From the NCBI GenBank assembly GCA_036985855.1, contig BTQL01000016.1, forward strand, positions 1 through 41,012: a stretch of 41,012 nucleotides of DNA. The letters are read 5' to 3'. Numbering within the stretch: the stretch's first letter is position 1; each line of letters starts with the position of its first letter. A model generated the notes under the pieces. The model worked only from the letters and a program-made list of their open reading frames with translations, was not told the DNA's origin and searched no databases. This DNA comes from B3-G11 sp036985855 (lineage in GTDB: Bacteria; Actinomycetota; Acidimicrobiia; Spongiisociales; UBA5794). Of this stretch, positions 1 through 7,955 are shown piece by piece. A program made the translations under genes and the position numbers.

Positions 1-718
1 TGTTCTCGTAGCTCACAAGAGCAACAGCGTTGTCCTCTCCCGCTATCGCCGAGCTGGCGTTTCCTATCGTCGCCGACAGCCATTGTGGTTCACCAAACAG
101 GTAGCGCATCGTGTCGAGGAAATGAATGCCCATCTCGTAGATGACAAGTCGGGGCATGGTCGCAAAGTAGGGCTGACCGACAAACGTGACCGTCGGCAGC
201 GTTCCACGCGACTTGTTTGCCCAGTGGGCATAGAACGGCCTGCCGATTGGTCCGGAATCGAGCAGCTCTTTCATCTTGCGAAACCACGGCTGGAAGCGCA
301 TGTTCTCATTCGCGACGAGCTGCACTCCGGCTCGATCCGCGATATCGACCATTTCGTCGATCTCTTCGAGTGTCGGCGCGAAAGGCTTCTGGCACAGGAT
401 GTGTGCGCCTGCCGCTGCTGCTATTCGCACAAGATCAAGGTGAGTCGGCGGTTGTGTCGCTATGTCGACGAAATCAACGTCGAGTTCTCTCAGTGCTGTA
501 GGGAGGTCGTTGTAGGTCGCGGCGATCCCGTACTTCTCAGCCTGGTGACGAGCCTTGTCTTCATCCAAATCGACGAGAGCAACGATCTCGGCCTCGGGTA
601 TCTGTGCCCAGGCATCGAGCTGCTCCGTCGAAATGTAACCGCAACCCACAAGGATGCCTCGCAAAGGTCGTCCCGTATCGGTCACCGGTTGTTCAGTTGT
701 CCCTTGGTCTTGTGTCAT
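1..718 (-). CDS. Gfo/Idh/MocA family NAD(P)-dependent oxidoreductase, 3' end outside window
   Basis: Translating the minus strand from the ATG at 718 gives about 239 codons without a stop, so the C-terminus lies beyond the left edge. The N-terminus carries the Rossmann signature GILVGCGY (about residues 21-28). Further on are CQKP, holding the family's catalytic Lys, NENMRFQPW, and MPRLVIYEMGIHFLDTMRYL with the family His. Members oxidise or reduce a sugar or sugar-acid hydroxyl, often at C3 of a pyranoside, with a tightly held NAD(P). The protein resembles the Gfo/Idh encoded at 37290-38324 closely: GCGYxSxxQLxAWAQIPE, NENxRFQPW and MPRL are all shared. It is the third gene of a minus-strand run after a TIM-barrel protein and an epimerase, 19 bp behind the latter. 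The family call is firm; the substrate is unknown. Confidence 0.9.
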   Translation of the reverse strand, partial: MTQDQGTTEQPVTDTGRPLRGILVGCGYISTEQLDAWAQIPEAEIVALVDLDEDKARHQAEKYGIAATYNDLPTALRELDVDFVDIATQPPTHLDLVRIAAAAGAHILCQKPFAPTLEEIDEMVDIADRAGVQLVANENMRFQPWFRKMKELLDSGPIGRPFYAHWANKSRGTLPTVTFVGQPYFATMPRLVIYEMGIHFLDTMRYLFGEPQWLSATIGNASSAIAGEDNAVALVSYEN

Positions 719-737
719 TGGCCGTACTCCTTGCCGT

Positions 738-1736
738 TCAGTGGGTCGATGTCTGAGAGTTGAGAAACTGGCGATACCGCTTCACATAATGCTCGATGCC
801 GTCATGAATGTCGCTGAATTGAGGCTCCCAACCGAGTTGCGTACGAGCGTTCTCGATGGACAACACCCCTCTGTATTTCATGTTCGTTTGGTCCGATGGA
901 GTGAGTTCTGCTCCGATGGTGATGGACGCCTCCGGTATGAGCGTCCGCACCACGTCGGCGATCTCGGACGCCGTGACAAGTGGTTGACCGGTGGCACCGT
1001 AGAAAACACGGTCTGCCGACACGGGTGCTTCGAGCACGCTGACTGTGAGCGACGCCACGTCCTCGGCGTGTGTGTAATCACGCGGAAACGAACCGCCCGT
1101 TTCGAACACTACGTCTTCGCCACGAACGGCTCCTTCTACCATCGGTTTCACATAGATCGGTAGCTGCATCCCGAACCCGTACACGGCCGACGGGCGGATG
1201 ATCCGAATATCAAGTCCGAAACCCTGCTCGTATGCGAAACAGAACGCCTCGGACGCGACCTTGGCCGATCCGTAGAATCCACCACCGGGTCCTTCTGTTG
1301 CCAGGATCACGGGATGGGACCCATCGATCGGCTCGTACTGGATGGTCGGAAGCACTGCAATCGACGAGAGAAACACAACTCGTTCTGCGTCGATCTGCCT
1401 GGCCGCTTCGAGCACGTTGATCGTCCCACCGAGGTTGATTCTGGTTGCGAGGCGTGGGTCGGTTTTGAGGGCTCCGGGGTCAACAACAGCAGCGAGGTGC
1501 ACGAATGAACGGGGTGCGAAAACCTTGGTGGCTTCAAACACTCCCGCTGCATCGTCAACCCCGGTTCTGAAGAATCTGGTGTCGTCGAATGCGTCGCCGA
1601 GCACGAATCGGGCCTCCGGGCCCGGTTCGGCGATGTCGATGACGCCGACCTCGTAACCTTCCTGCCAGAGTGCTCTCGTGACGTAGCTGCCGATGAATCC
1701 GGAACCGCCTGTAACGATCACGCGATGTCCGTTCAT
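738..1736 (-). CDS. NAD-dependent epimerase/dehydratase (extended SDR)
   Basis: A 332-residue extended short-chain dehydrogenase. GGSGFIG (residues 10-16) is the NAD-binding loop, SSIAV (124-128) supplies the active-site Ser, and YGSAK (155-159) gives the Tyr-x3-Lys pair. Length and motifs fit nucleotide-sugar epimerases or the uronate/aldose dehydrogenases of the same fold. I take the ATG at 1736 because GGSGFIG then lies about ten residues in. The frame stays open upstream to 1898, but that extension has no family sequence and would overlap the preceding gene. The gene sits 76 bp after the TIM-barrel gene and 19 bp before the Gfo/Idh gene on the same strand, so the three are probably one transcript. 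It probably epimerises or oxidises the same sugar acid; the exact reaction cannot be read. Confidence 0.88.
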   Translation of the reverse strand: MNGHRVIVTGGSGFIGSYVTRALWQEGYEVGVIDIAEPGPEARFVLGDAFDDTRFFRTGVDDAAGVFEATKVFAPRSFVHLAAVVDPGALKTDPRLATRINLGGTINVLEAARQIDAERVVFLSSIAVLPTIQYEPIDGSHPVILATEGPGGGFYGSAKVASEAFCFAYEQGFGLDIRIIRPSAVYGFGMQLPIYVKPMVEGAVRGEDVVFETGGSFPRDYTHAEDVASLTVSVLEAPVSADRVFYGATGQPLVTASEIADVVRTLIPEASITIGAELTPSDQTNMKYRGVLSIENARTQLGWEPQFSDIHDGIEHYVKRYRQFLNSQTSTH

Positions 1737-1812
1737 ACGCTGAACCCTGTGACGCGGAGGCCCTCGCGGAGACGAACAGAACCCTCCGGCTTGGTCTTGG
1801 CCGTGACGAGAA

Positions 1813-2706
1813 TCACGGACGCACCGGCTTCGGGTCGATCTGAATGCCGATGTCTCGTGCGATGGCCTGCACGTGATCGAGACTCCTTCGAGTGCCAACC
1901 ATCACATCGGCAGGCATCTCATACTCGAAGCAGAGATAGCCTTCATAAGAGCTGGCCAGCTCCGTAAGAATCGGCTCCCAGACGATGTCGCCGTCGCCGA
2001 CGGCGACAGACGGTGCCCACCGCGAACCGGGGAACAGCAGGTTGGGATCGCGCTCATCTTTGCGAATCTGGTCCTTGAGGTGCCCGTACACGACCCTGCC
2101 CCTGAGCCTGCGGAGAGCGTCGAGTGGATCCTCCCCGATACGGAAGTAGTTGCACGGGTCGTAGAGCGTTCCCACGGCCGAATGGTCTGCGGCCTCGAGG
2201 GCCCACAGCACCTGCTGTGACGTCAACTCGTAGTTCTCGACAGCGATCTTGATTCCGTATTGATCGGCATAGTCGCCGAGTTGGGAGAGCACCTTGCCCA
2301 AAGCCTCCATAGTCTGCTCAGCCTCTTGGAGATGATCGGATCGAATGCCGGGTTCGGTGATCCGCATCACTTCGAGTCCGAGCCGAGCTCCGATGTCGAT
2401 GACGCGCTGAGCGGCCGCGAAGCCGAATCTTCGCCTGCTCTCGTCAACCTCTTCTCCCAGCATGGCGTAGTCGCCCGCCAGATCGAAGTGAGACACCGAC
2501 GATACGATCTGCACGCCGGCGCTTGTCGCGGCCTCGGACACGGCATCGGTCCCTGCGTTCAAACGGAAGTTGAATAGCTTGCCATCGATTATCTGCCAAA
2601 GAAGCGGCACTTCCACGTAACGGAGACCGAGCGCGGCTACCATCCCGAAGTAATTCGTCGGTGTCTGCTCCCTGAAGCCGTACCAAGCTGCACCTAACTT
2701 CAGCAC
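1813..2706 (-). CDS. Sugar phosphate isomerase/epimerase-like TIM barrel (paralogue 1 of 3)
   Basis: 297 residues of the xylose-isomerase-like TIM-barrel superfamily (AP_endonuc_2). The four expected metal ligands are visible: Glu157 in AVENYE, Asp183 in LYDPCNY, His209 in YGHLKD and Glu261 in CFEYE. A strongly conserved stretch, DPCNYFRIGEDP ... FPGSRWxPSVAVG, is shared with the paralogues at 17984 and 24023 in this window. The GTG start at 2706 is preceded at good spacing by an AAGGGGG Shine-Dalgarno sequence. Relatives include IolE, IolI, tagatose/fructose epimerases and 3-keto-glycoside eliminases. With a Gfo/Idh and an epimerase downstream, isomerisation or elimination on an oxidised sugar is plausible but is inference. 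It is probably transcribed from the promoter/operator at 3009-3042, leaving an unusually long leader of about 300 nt. Confidence 0.9.
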   Translation of the reverse strand: MLKLGAAWYGFREQTPTNYFGMVAALGLRYVEVPLLWQIIDGKLFNFRLNAGTDAVSEAATSAGVQIVSSVSHFDLAGDYAMLGEEVDESRRRFGFAAAQRVIDIGARLGLEVMRITEPGIRSDHLQEAEQTMEALGKVLSQLGDYADQYGIKIAVENYELTSQQVLWALEAADHSAVGTLYDPCNYFRIGEDPLDALRRLRGRVVYGHLKDQIRKDERDPNLLFPGSRWAPSVAVGDGDIVWEPILTELASSYEGYLCFEYEMPADVMVGTRRSLDHVQAIARDIGIQIDPKPVRP

Positions 2707-3118
2707 GATACTTCCCCCTTGCCGCAGAGGTCATGCCGTTCCTGTCGGAGCGGAGCGGATACGTGGTCGCTTATCAATCCGAAACCAGCTGTACCGATCA
2801 CGCGCTTGCGGCTCATGTGCCTCGTCATCTCTGTCTCTTCTCGTATCTGCCGGCGTTCGTGAGCGTGTTGGACTCTGAGGACGACCGACAACCAGCTGCC
2901 GATCGAGGACGAAACCCTCCTCGCGACCCTCCAGCTCCTTGACAAGGCGAGACCGCCAGAGCGCAACGCGCTCGCTCGGTACGAACCTTTCTTGGCTCGG
3001 TTACGAAACACTATAGCTCAACTGGACAGACCGGTGAGACCAGCCGATGGACAACCTTGGCGTCTTCTGGCCGCGAAGCGGGGAGCGTGATCAAGTTCCT
3101 TCGTGACACGTCCTCGGT
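2707..3118. other. 412-bp intergenic region with a long leader
   Basis: This stretch separates the GTG start of the TIM-barrel gene from the end of the GH4 gene. I see no supportable gene on either strand. It holds the 3009-3042 promoter/operator element about 300 bp before the TIM-barrel start. Nothing recognisable as a riboswitch or T-tract terminator was seen by eye. Confidence 0.6.
3009..3042 (-). promoter_or_regulatory. Promoter/operator, second (GGACAG) type, copy 1
   Basis: A 34-bp element repeated at 7170-7203 with 30 of 34 bases identical. On the plus strand it reads CACTATAG, six variable bases, then TGGACAGACCGGTGAGACCA. The last part is an imperfect palindrome centred on ACCGGT. 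On the minus strand the first part gives TATAGT (3010-3015), a good -10 hexamer for the TIM-barrel operon, with the palindrome over the -35 region. No consensus -35 is seen. Repressor or activator control at this position is inference. Confidence 0.6.
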
Positions 3119-4543
3119 TCAGGGCAAGCGTCTCTTCGTGGTTTCGCCCGGCCATCTGTGATGTTCGTTCAGTCGATCATTCCCTTCCATGGCGAGCAAG
3201 TCGGACAGCACATCCCGTGCTTGTTCATATGACGTCGTCTGGGGATGCATCAGCGCGCTCCACATGAGCATCGAAAGGTCGCCGGTCTTCAAAACCTCGA
3301 GGGTGTGCTCCATCCGGAGCACTGCAGGAAGGGTCTGCTCGAGCATGATCTTTCTCGGCAACGGTGCAATCGAAATCGGGTGGACCCCTGAACCGTCAAC
3401 GAGGGCCCGCAGCTCAACAACGACGTCGTCCGCTATGCCGGCGAGCGAGCCATCATTTCGGACGTTCACCTGAAACACTCCCGATCGATTTCCTGCGAGG
3501 GCATCGATGATCGGAACGTGCATCTCGTAGGAGGGAAGGCTATCGAGAAAGGTTACGACGCTCGCCAGAGGATCACTCACGATCCGTTCGACGTCCCGGA
3601 CTCTTCCGTCGAGCAGATCGATGAATGCCTGCCTTCCTTGTGGCGTGTCAGGCCCGCCCCATGGTTCGCCGAACCAGCGCAGCTTGGTTGCAAAATCGGT
3701 GTGCAGCCATGCGTTGATCGGGTCTCGCACAGTGTCTCCCAGTGGCATGAGCCCGTACAGCTGATATAGGTGAATCGCCGCCCGCGACATCTGGATGTCA
3801 TGGCTTTTCAGTTGACGATGCGATTGCCAGTAGGACTCTGCACTCGATTCGATCCATTCATCGAGCAACGGATAGATATCCATGTCATCAAGGAGGAACT
3901 TGGTCAGCCAGACCTGATGATTGACGCCTGGTGCCTCCCAGGTCACCCGGCCAGCTTCGATACCAAGCACATCGCACACGTCCCGGTAAGTCTTGACACC
4001 ATCACATAGGCCTACCACCTTGATGTCTGTTTCGCGCGTCATCAGTGTGCATCCTTCAAAAACCGGGTTTCCGGATTGCAGAAGCCAGGCGTCGGGACAC
4101 CGGCGCTCCATCGTACGAGCGAAGTCAAGGCGCATCATGAGATCATCGAAGGCCCAATGATCGACTGGCCCGTATACGCCCGCACTACTGTGGTAGTAAC
4201 CCGACTGCGACGTTGTCTCCTGAACCCTCATGCCATGTTTATGTCCGGAGGCATATGCGACATTCACGACGAACTCGGCGTCTTCAAGAGCGGCATCCTC
4301 GGAAAGAGTCGACACAAAAGACACGTCGCTGCCCATCTCGTCTGCACAACGCGTCGCCAGAGAAGTAACGGCGTCAAGACGGTCCGAATCGATGTCCATC
4401 AGGACGATTTCACTTCCGCTGAGACTCGGAGTTGCGCACAGATCTCGAACGATCTGAAGCGAGAACACGGCGCTCCCTGCCCCGACGATGCTCAACTTGA
4501 CCGCCGTTCGGCGCTTCGGTTCTCCGGTTGTTGGAGACCCCAT
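3119..4543 (-). CDS. Glycoside hydrolase family 4 (NAD- and metal-dependent glycosidase)
   Basis: 474 residues. The Rossmann motif SIVGAGSAVFS (residues 18-28) binds NAD. GNPVFEG (158-164), GLCDGV (178-183) and GVNHQVW (206-212) are the GH4 signatures, and Cys180 and His209 are the expected metal ligands. GH4 enzymes transiently oxidise C3 of the sugar, eliminate the aglycone, then rehydrate and reduce. As I recall the family classification, the four residues starting at the metal Cys track specificity (CHSV alpha-galactosidase, CHGx alpha-glucuronidase, CDMP 6-phospho-alpha-glucosidase). This protein has CDGV, which matches none cleanly. The ATG at 4543 has AAAGGAG eight bases upstream; an earlier in-frame ATG at 4573 lies before that Shine-Dalgarno sequence and was rejected. 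It lies 134 bp downstream of the split uxaA genes on the same strand, suggesting a uronide substrate. Confidence 0.9.
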   Translation of the reverse strand: MGSPTTGEPKRRTAVKLSIVGAGSAVFSLQIVRDLCATPSLSGSEIVLMDIDSDRLDAVTSLATRCADEMGSDVSFVSTLSEDAALEDAEFVVNVAYASGHKHGMRVQETTSQSGYYHSSAGVYGPVDHWAFDDLMMRLDFARTMERRCPDAWLLQSGNPVFEGCTLMTRETDIKVVGLCDGVKTYRDVCDVLGIEAGRVTWEAPGVNHQVWLTKFLLDDMDIYPLLDEWIESSAESYWQSHRQLKSHDIQMSRAAIHLYQLYGLMPLGDTVRDPINAWLHTDFATKLRWFGEPWGGPDTPQGRQAFIDLLDGRVRDVERIVSDPLASVVTFLDSLPSYEMHVPIIDALAGNRSGVFQVNVRNDGSLAGIADDVVVELRALVDGSGVHPISIAPLPRKIMLEQTLPAVLRMEHTLEVLKTGDLSMLMWSALMHPQTTSYEQARDVLSDLLAMEGNDRLNEHHRWPGETTKRRLP

Positions 4544-4677
4544 AGCTTCTCTCCTTTCGTTAGGCCACGCCAAGTTCGCACGGCTTGATCACGATCTATC
4601 AGGACACTCGACAGGCTTCAGATCATCCTATTCATGGCGAGGACATTCGCACGACACAGTCTCTCGATCAATATCAT

Positions 4678-5838
4678 CTATCCATCCCAGTTTGGATCTA
4701 GCCTGGCAAAAGCAAACTCTCGACTGCCCAATGTCTCGGCGGCGGTCCGCCTGCCGTTGGCGACTTCGATCAAGTATTCGAACACCTGCCGTCCCACGGC
4801 TTCCAACGTTTCAACGCCATCTGTGATGACTCCTGCATCGAAGTCGATGAGTCCCGGCAATCGAGTCGCCACGTCGGTATTCGAAGAAATCTTGATGGTT
4901 GGTGCAACCGGTGAGCCGGTCGGGGTACCCCGACCCGTCGTGAAACCGATGATGTTGGCACCTGCGGTGACCATGCCGGTGACCGACTCGATGTCGTGGC
5001 CGGGGGTATCCATGATGTGCAAGCCTCGCGCTGAGGGCTGTTCCCCGTATTCGAGAACTCCGACGATCGGACCCGCGCCGCCTTTCATCGCAGCACCGAG
5101 CGACTTCTCCTCGAGCGTGGTAAGCCCTCCGGCGATATTTCCCGGCGCTGGCTGGCTGCCGCGCAGGTCCACGCCGGCCGACGCCAAATCCTGCTCGAAC
5201 CTGTGGACGACCTCCATGATGTCGTCGGCGACTTCCGGAGAGATGGCCCGAGCCGCGAGTAGGCGTTCTGCACCGATGAGTTCGGTTATCTCCGCCAGGA
5301 ATGAAGTTCCACCGCGTTCAGTGAGCATGTCGCTTGCGATCCCCAGCGCGGGGTTAGCGGTAATCCCTGAGAAGGCGTCCGATGCGCCGCACTCCAATCC
5401 AAGACAGAGCCCGCTCAGCGGCGCGTCCACCCTGGAGTCCTCGGCCGCGGCGGACGCGATGCCGATGAGTAGATCCGATCCAACGTCGATTGCGCCCAAC
5501 GACCCGCCCGAATCGGCCAGGGCTACAAAAGCGACACGCTGGCCGGTCTCTTTCGCCTGATCGGCGAACCAGGCATCGCTCTCGTCGAGGCCAACCATCA
5601 GCACCGCGCCAACGTTCGGATTGGTCGCAGTTCCAACCAAGACACGACGGATACGATCCGCGTCCGGATCGCCGGGAATGTTCTCCCAGTCGTGGACAAC
5701 CGAAACCACACCAGAGTTCTGTTCAGCCAGCACGGTGGTGACCCGCGAGGCTGCCGCGAGGAGAGGGAGCACCAGCACGTGGTTCCGAGTGCCCCAACGG
5801 CCGTCGGACCGCTCGAACAGCATCAATCGGGGGGTCAC
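4678..5838 (-). CDS. UxaA-family (altronate/galactarate dehydratase) large subunit with intact C-terminal motifs
   Basis: 386 residues of the altronate hydrolase/galactarate dehydratase family, which removes water from an aldonate or aldarate to give a 2-keto-3-deoxy acid. C-terminal family motifs are intact: GLECGASDAFSGITANP (147-163), PGNIAGGLTTLEEKS (232-246), KGG, and FTTGRGTPTG (299-308). The N-terminal half keeps GRWGTRNHVLVLP (13-25) but lacks the Cys-containing motifs: no Cys after LVLP, VVHDWENIPGD where relatives have an H-x-x-G-C-G motif, and GLDES instead of GLGCE. The GTG at 5838 follows AGGAG and overlaps the upstream stop as GTGA, so it should be translationally coupled to its paralogue. 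Altronate dehydratase is the favoured call because KDG kinase and KDPG aldolase genes lie nearby. Confidence 0.88.
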   Translation of the reverse strand: MTPRLMLFERSDGRWGTRNHVLVLPLLAAASRVTTVLAEQNSGVVSVVHDWENIPGDPDADRIRRVLVGTATNPNVGAVLMVGLDESDAWFADQAKETGQRVAFVALADSGGSLGAIDVGSDLLIGIASAAAEDSRVDAPLSGLCLGLECGASDAFSGITANPALGIASDMLTERGGTSFLAEITELIGAERLLAARAISPEVADDIMEVVHRFEQDLASAGVDLRGSQPAPGNIAGGLTTLEEKSLGAAMKGGAGPIVGVLEYGEQPSARGLHIMDTPGHDIESVTGMVTAGANIIGFTTGRGTPTGSPVAPTIKISSNTDVATRLPGLIDFDAGVITDGVETLEAVGRQVFEYLIEVANGRRTAAETLGSREFAFARLDPNWDG

Positions 5839-6755
5839 GTCGATCTCCTGCGTCGAGGAACAAGGAACTCGGCCGAGCCCAACCGTTCCGCGACAGTCGC
5901 CGATCCGGAGAATACTGACGCTATGCCATCCCAAACGTCCTCTGTTGGTGTATCAGGACCGAAGTCGAAGTCTCCCTGTATCGCTGTGTGGAGGCGGCCC
6001 CCACTGGCGACTGAGATCACGGGACAGGAAACGAACCCGAAGGGGGTGCGACCCGGCTCGGGGTAGGAGATGATCACTTGCGCGCCCGCCGCGGCCAAAC
6101 CGACGTGGTGCTGTGAACCGTGCCCCGAGTCAACGACACAGTTGAGACCGGAGTCCGGCCGATCTCCCAGGATGATCTTGTCGGCTAGGGCCCAGGGGCC
6201 GGAGGCCTCGCCCGGTTCGGTGGCGAGGACCACGGTCGCCGCTGCATCGACTGCCCGATCGATCAGCGAAACGGCATGGGGATTTCCGACGCGCGCGTCC
6301 ACACCAAGCACAAGATCTTTCGGCGGGACGAGGGTGCGGTCTGGCTCCGGACGTTCGTTGATCAGGTCTCCCACGAGGCCGATGCCATCTCGAACGGCCT
6401 CTTCGGATCCGCCACTCGATTGCAGGCCGACGAGACGCACCGAAGCGCCCAACGCCTCGAGTCTTTCGGCGATGCGGCTGCCCTGGATCGTCTCACAGCC
6501 AAGACTCACGACCAGGGTCCCTGCGATATTGGGATTCGTGGCGACGCCGATGAACGCCCGTTCGGTTTGGTTGACATCATCGCCGATGTGGCCACATCCA
6601 TTCTGGTGGACGAAGCTGATTCCGTCGGAGCCTTTGGCGATCTGTTCCGAGACCAGGGTCGAGCAGACGACGGATGGCAGCACGAGGATGTGATGGCGGC
6701 AACCCGGGCGACCCTCGGGACGCATGAACCCGAGCAGTGCTGGATCGGAAGTCAC
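5835..6755 (-). CDS. UxaA-family paralogue with intact N-terminal motifs and degenerate C-terminus
   Basis: 306 residues, shorter than the neighbouring UxaA paralogue. It keeps the N-terminal family motifs missing there: GRPGCRHHILVLPSVVCS (15-32), FVHQNGCG (48-55) and SLGCE (84-88). Its C-terminal half is reduced, and the LECGASD, EKS and FTTGRG motifs are absent; a weakened SYPEPGRTPFG stands where FTTGRGTPTG would be. The pair therefore looks complementary, and I infer that they assemble into one active dehydratase. The GTG at 6755 overlaps the stop of the SAF-domain gene (GTGA), and its own stop overlaps the next gene's GTG (GTGA); a TTG at 6758 is an alternative start. The family assignment is good; catalytic competence alone is doubtful. 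Confidence 0.82.
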   Translation of the reverse strand: MTSDPALLGFMRPEGRPGCRHHILVLPSVVCSTLVSEQIAKGSDGISFVHQNGCGHIGDDVNQTERAFIGVATNPNIAGTLVVSLGCETIQGSRIAERLEALGASVRLVGLQSSGGSEEAVRDGIGLVGDLINERPEPDRTLVPPKDLVLGVDARVGNPHAVSLIDRAVDAAATVVLATEPGEASGPWALADKIILGDRPDSGLNCVVDSGHGSQHHVGLAAAGAQVIISYPEPGRTPFGFVSCPVISVASGGRLHTAIQGDFDFGPDTPTEDVWDGIASVFSGSATVAERLGSAEFLVPRRRRST

Positions 6756-7057
6756 CAAGCCGCCTGTCCGGCGCGTATGCCGATCATGTTGTGCACGTGA
6801 GCGTGATCGCCGCGCAGTATTCTGTCTGTGGCAGCGCCGATCACCTCGCCGTACTTGAGTACGTCACCACCGACAGCAATGTCGACCAACGCGATCTTGT
6901 GACCCACCGGGATATCCTCTCGGATGCGAATCGTGCAGTCCCCTGCCAAACCCTCCTCACCGGCGACCAGAGCAGTGAGAGCAACGCCGACATTGTCGGT
7001 CGGATCGAGCACGAGGATTCCCGCCCGCCGGGAGTCTCTGGCAGTTTGATCCCTCAT
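6752..7057 (-). CDS. UxaA N-terminal SAF-domain protein (altronate dehydratase small subunit)
   Basis: 101 residues matching the separate N-terminal SAF domain of UxaA. The core block IPVGHKIALVDIAVGG (49-64), then KYGEVIGAAT (68-77) and GDHAHVHN (83-90), is characteristic. In fused relatives this domain precedes the catalytic region; here it is a stand-alone subunit and the first gene of the minus-strand cluster. The ATG at 7057 follows a GCGAGGG Shine-Dalgarno sequence; an open extension to 7120 has no family similarity. The gene is about 115 bp downstream of the promoter/operator at 7170-7203 and overlaps the next gene by GTGA. Confidence 0.88.
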   Translation of the reverse strand: MRDQTARDSRRAGILVLDPTDNVGVALTALVAGEEGLAGDCTIRIREDIPVGHKIALVDIAVGGDVLKYGEVIGAATDRILRGDHAHVHNMIGIRAGQAAW

Positions 7058-7169
7058 CGACCCTCGCTTGTGGACATCATGTGTGAAGCCGGCGGGGCAG
7101 GGTGCGGTTTCTCGACTCAATACGTGAGCTATGCACGTTCGACACCTGCCTGTAGGGACGGTACAGCAT

Positions 7170-7203
7170 CACTATAGTTCGGTTGGACAGACCGGTGAGA
7201 CCA
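7170..7203 (-). promoter_or_regulatory. Promoter/operator, second (GGACAG) type, copy 2, between divergent operons
   Basis: Second copy of the 34-bp element at 3009-3042. CTATAG and the palindromic TGGACAGACCGGTGAGACCA lie at identical spacing; the linker between them differs at 4 of 6 positions. On the minus strand it offers TATAGT (7171-7176) as a -10 for the split uxaA operon, with the palindrome upstream over -35. It also lies 72 bp before the plus-strand aldolase gene, so one protein bound here could control both directions. The regulator is not identifiable in the window. Confidence 0.62.
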
Positions 7204-7274
7204 CTCTGAAGGTGTAACGTGTGTGACACTCCGGCCTGCGGATAGGTCAGCTCTCGGACCGCTGAGGAGAGACA

Positions 7275-7955
7275 TTGGCAAAGTTCCCAAGACTCCAGGT
7301 ACTCACCGCGATGATCGACACCGGTCTCGTCCCCGTGTTCTATCACGACGACGCCGAGACTGCGCAGTCCATCCTCGCTGCGCTCACCGCAGGCGGCGCC
7401 AGGACCATCGAGTTCACGAATCGAGGCGATCACGCCTTCGAAGTGTTCTCTGACCTCGAGAAATATGCCAGCATCGAACATCCTGATGTGATCCTTGGCA
7501 TCGGATCAGTGGTCGACGCGGTCACCGCCGGTTTGTACCTCGATCTCGGCGCCAACTTCGTGGTTGGACCGATGCTCAACCAAGAGGTGGCCAGAATTTG
7601 CAATCGGCGAAAGGTCGCATACTCGCCGGGGTGCGCCACCCTGACCGAGATCTCAACCGCCGAGGAGCTTGGGTGTGAGATCGTGAAGATATTTCCAGGA
7701 GACCTCGTTGGAGGACCAGCGTTCGTCAAGACGATTCACGGGCCATGCCCCTGGTCACTGCTCATGCCAACGGGAGGTGTCGACATAACCCATGAGTCCC
7801 TCGCCACCTGGTTCGGTGCGGGTGTGGCTTGTGTGGGAATCGGTTCGAAGCTGGTGTCGAACGAGCTCGTGCAAGCCTCAGACTGGAGCGAACTCGAACG
7901 GCGCACGGCACAGGTCGTGGCGACGATCGAGACGGTACGGAACGAATCACAATGA
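7275..7955 (+). CDS. KDPG/KHG aldolase-family protein
   Basis: 226 residues of the class I KDPG aldolase family, which splits 2-keto-3-deoxy-6-phospho sugar acids to pyruvate and a C3 aldehyde. The Schiff-base Lys is Lys138 in IVKIFPGD, the general acid/base Glu is Glu46 in TIEFTNR with Arg50, and PTGGV (165-169) forms the phosphate-binding loop. GIGSVV has Ser78 where the family usually has Thr (GAGTV). The TTG start is chosen because GAGGAG lies at ideal spacing before it and the family begins here. The next gene, a PfkB kinase, overlaps by ATGA. The order aldolase-kinase-dehydratase, divergent from uxaA, points to an Entner-Doudoroff-like branch for KDG. Confidence 0.9.
   Translation: MAKFPRLQVLTAMIDTGLVPVFYHDDAETAQSILAALTAGGARTIEFTNRGDHAFEVFSDLEKYASIEHPDVILGIGSVVDAVTAGLYLDLGANFVVGPMLNQEVARICNRRKVAYSPGCATLTEISTAEELGCEIVKIFPGDLVGGPAFVKTIHGPCPWSLLMPTGGVDITHESLATWFGAGVACVGIGSKLVSNELVQASDWSELERRTAQVVATIETVRNESQ

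Noticed and set aside
2873..3091. Open plus-strand stretch of about 70 codons with a helical-looking sequence in the 2707-3118 gap
   Set aside because: It has no ATG, GTG or TTG near its beginning, no Shine-Dalgarno sequence, and contains the promoter/operator element. A gene remnant cannot be excluded but is not supported.
4901..4917. GGTGCAACCGGTGAGCC, similar to the second-type operator core
   Set aside because: It lies inside the coding region of the UxaA-family gene, lacks the TATAG partner and is explained by codons there.
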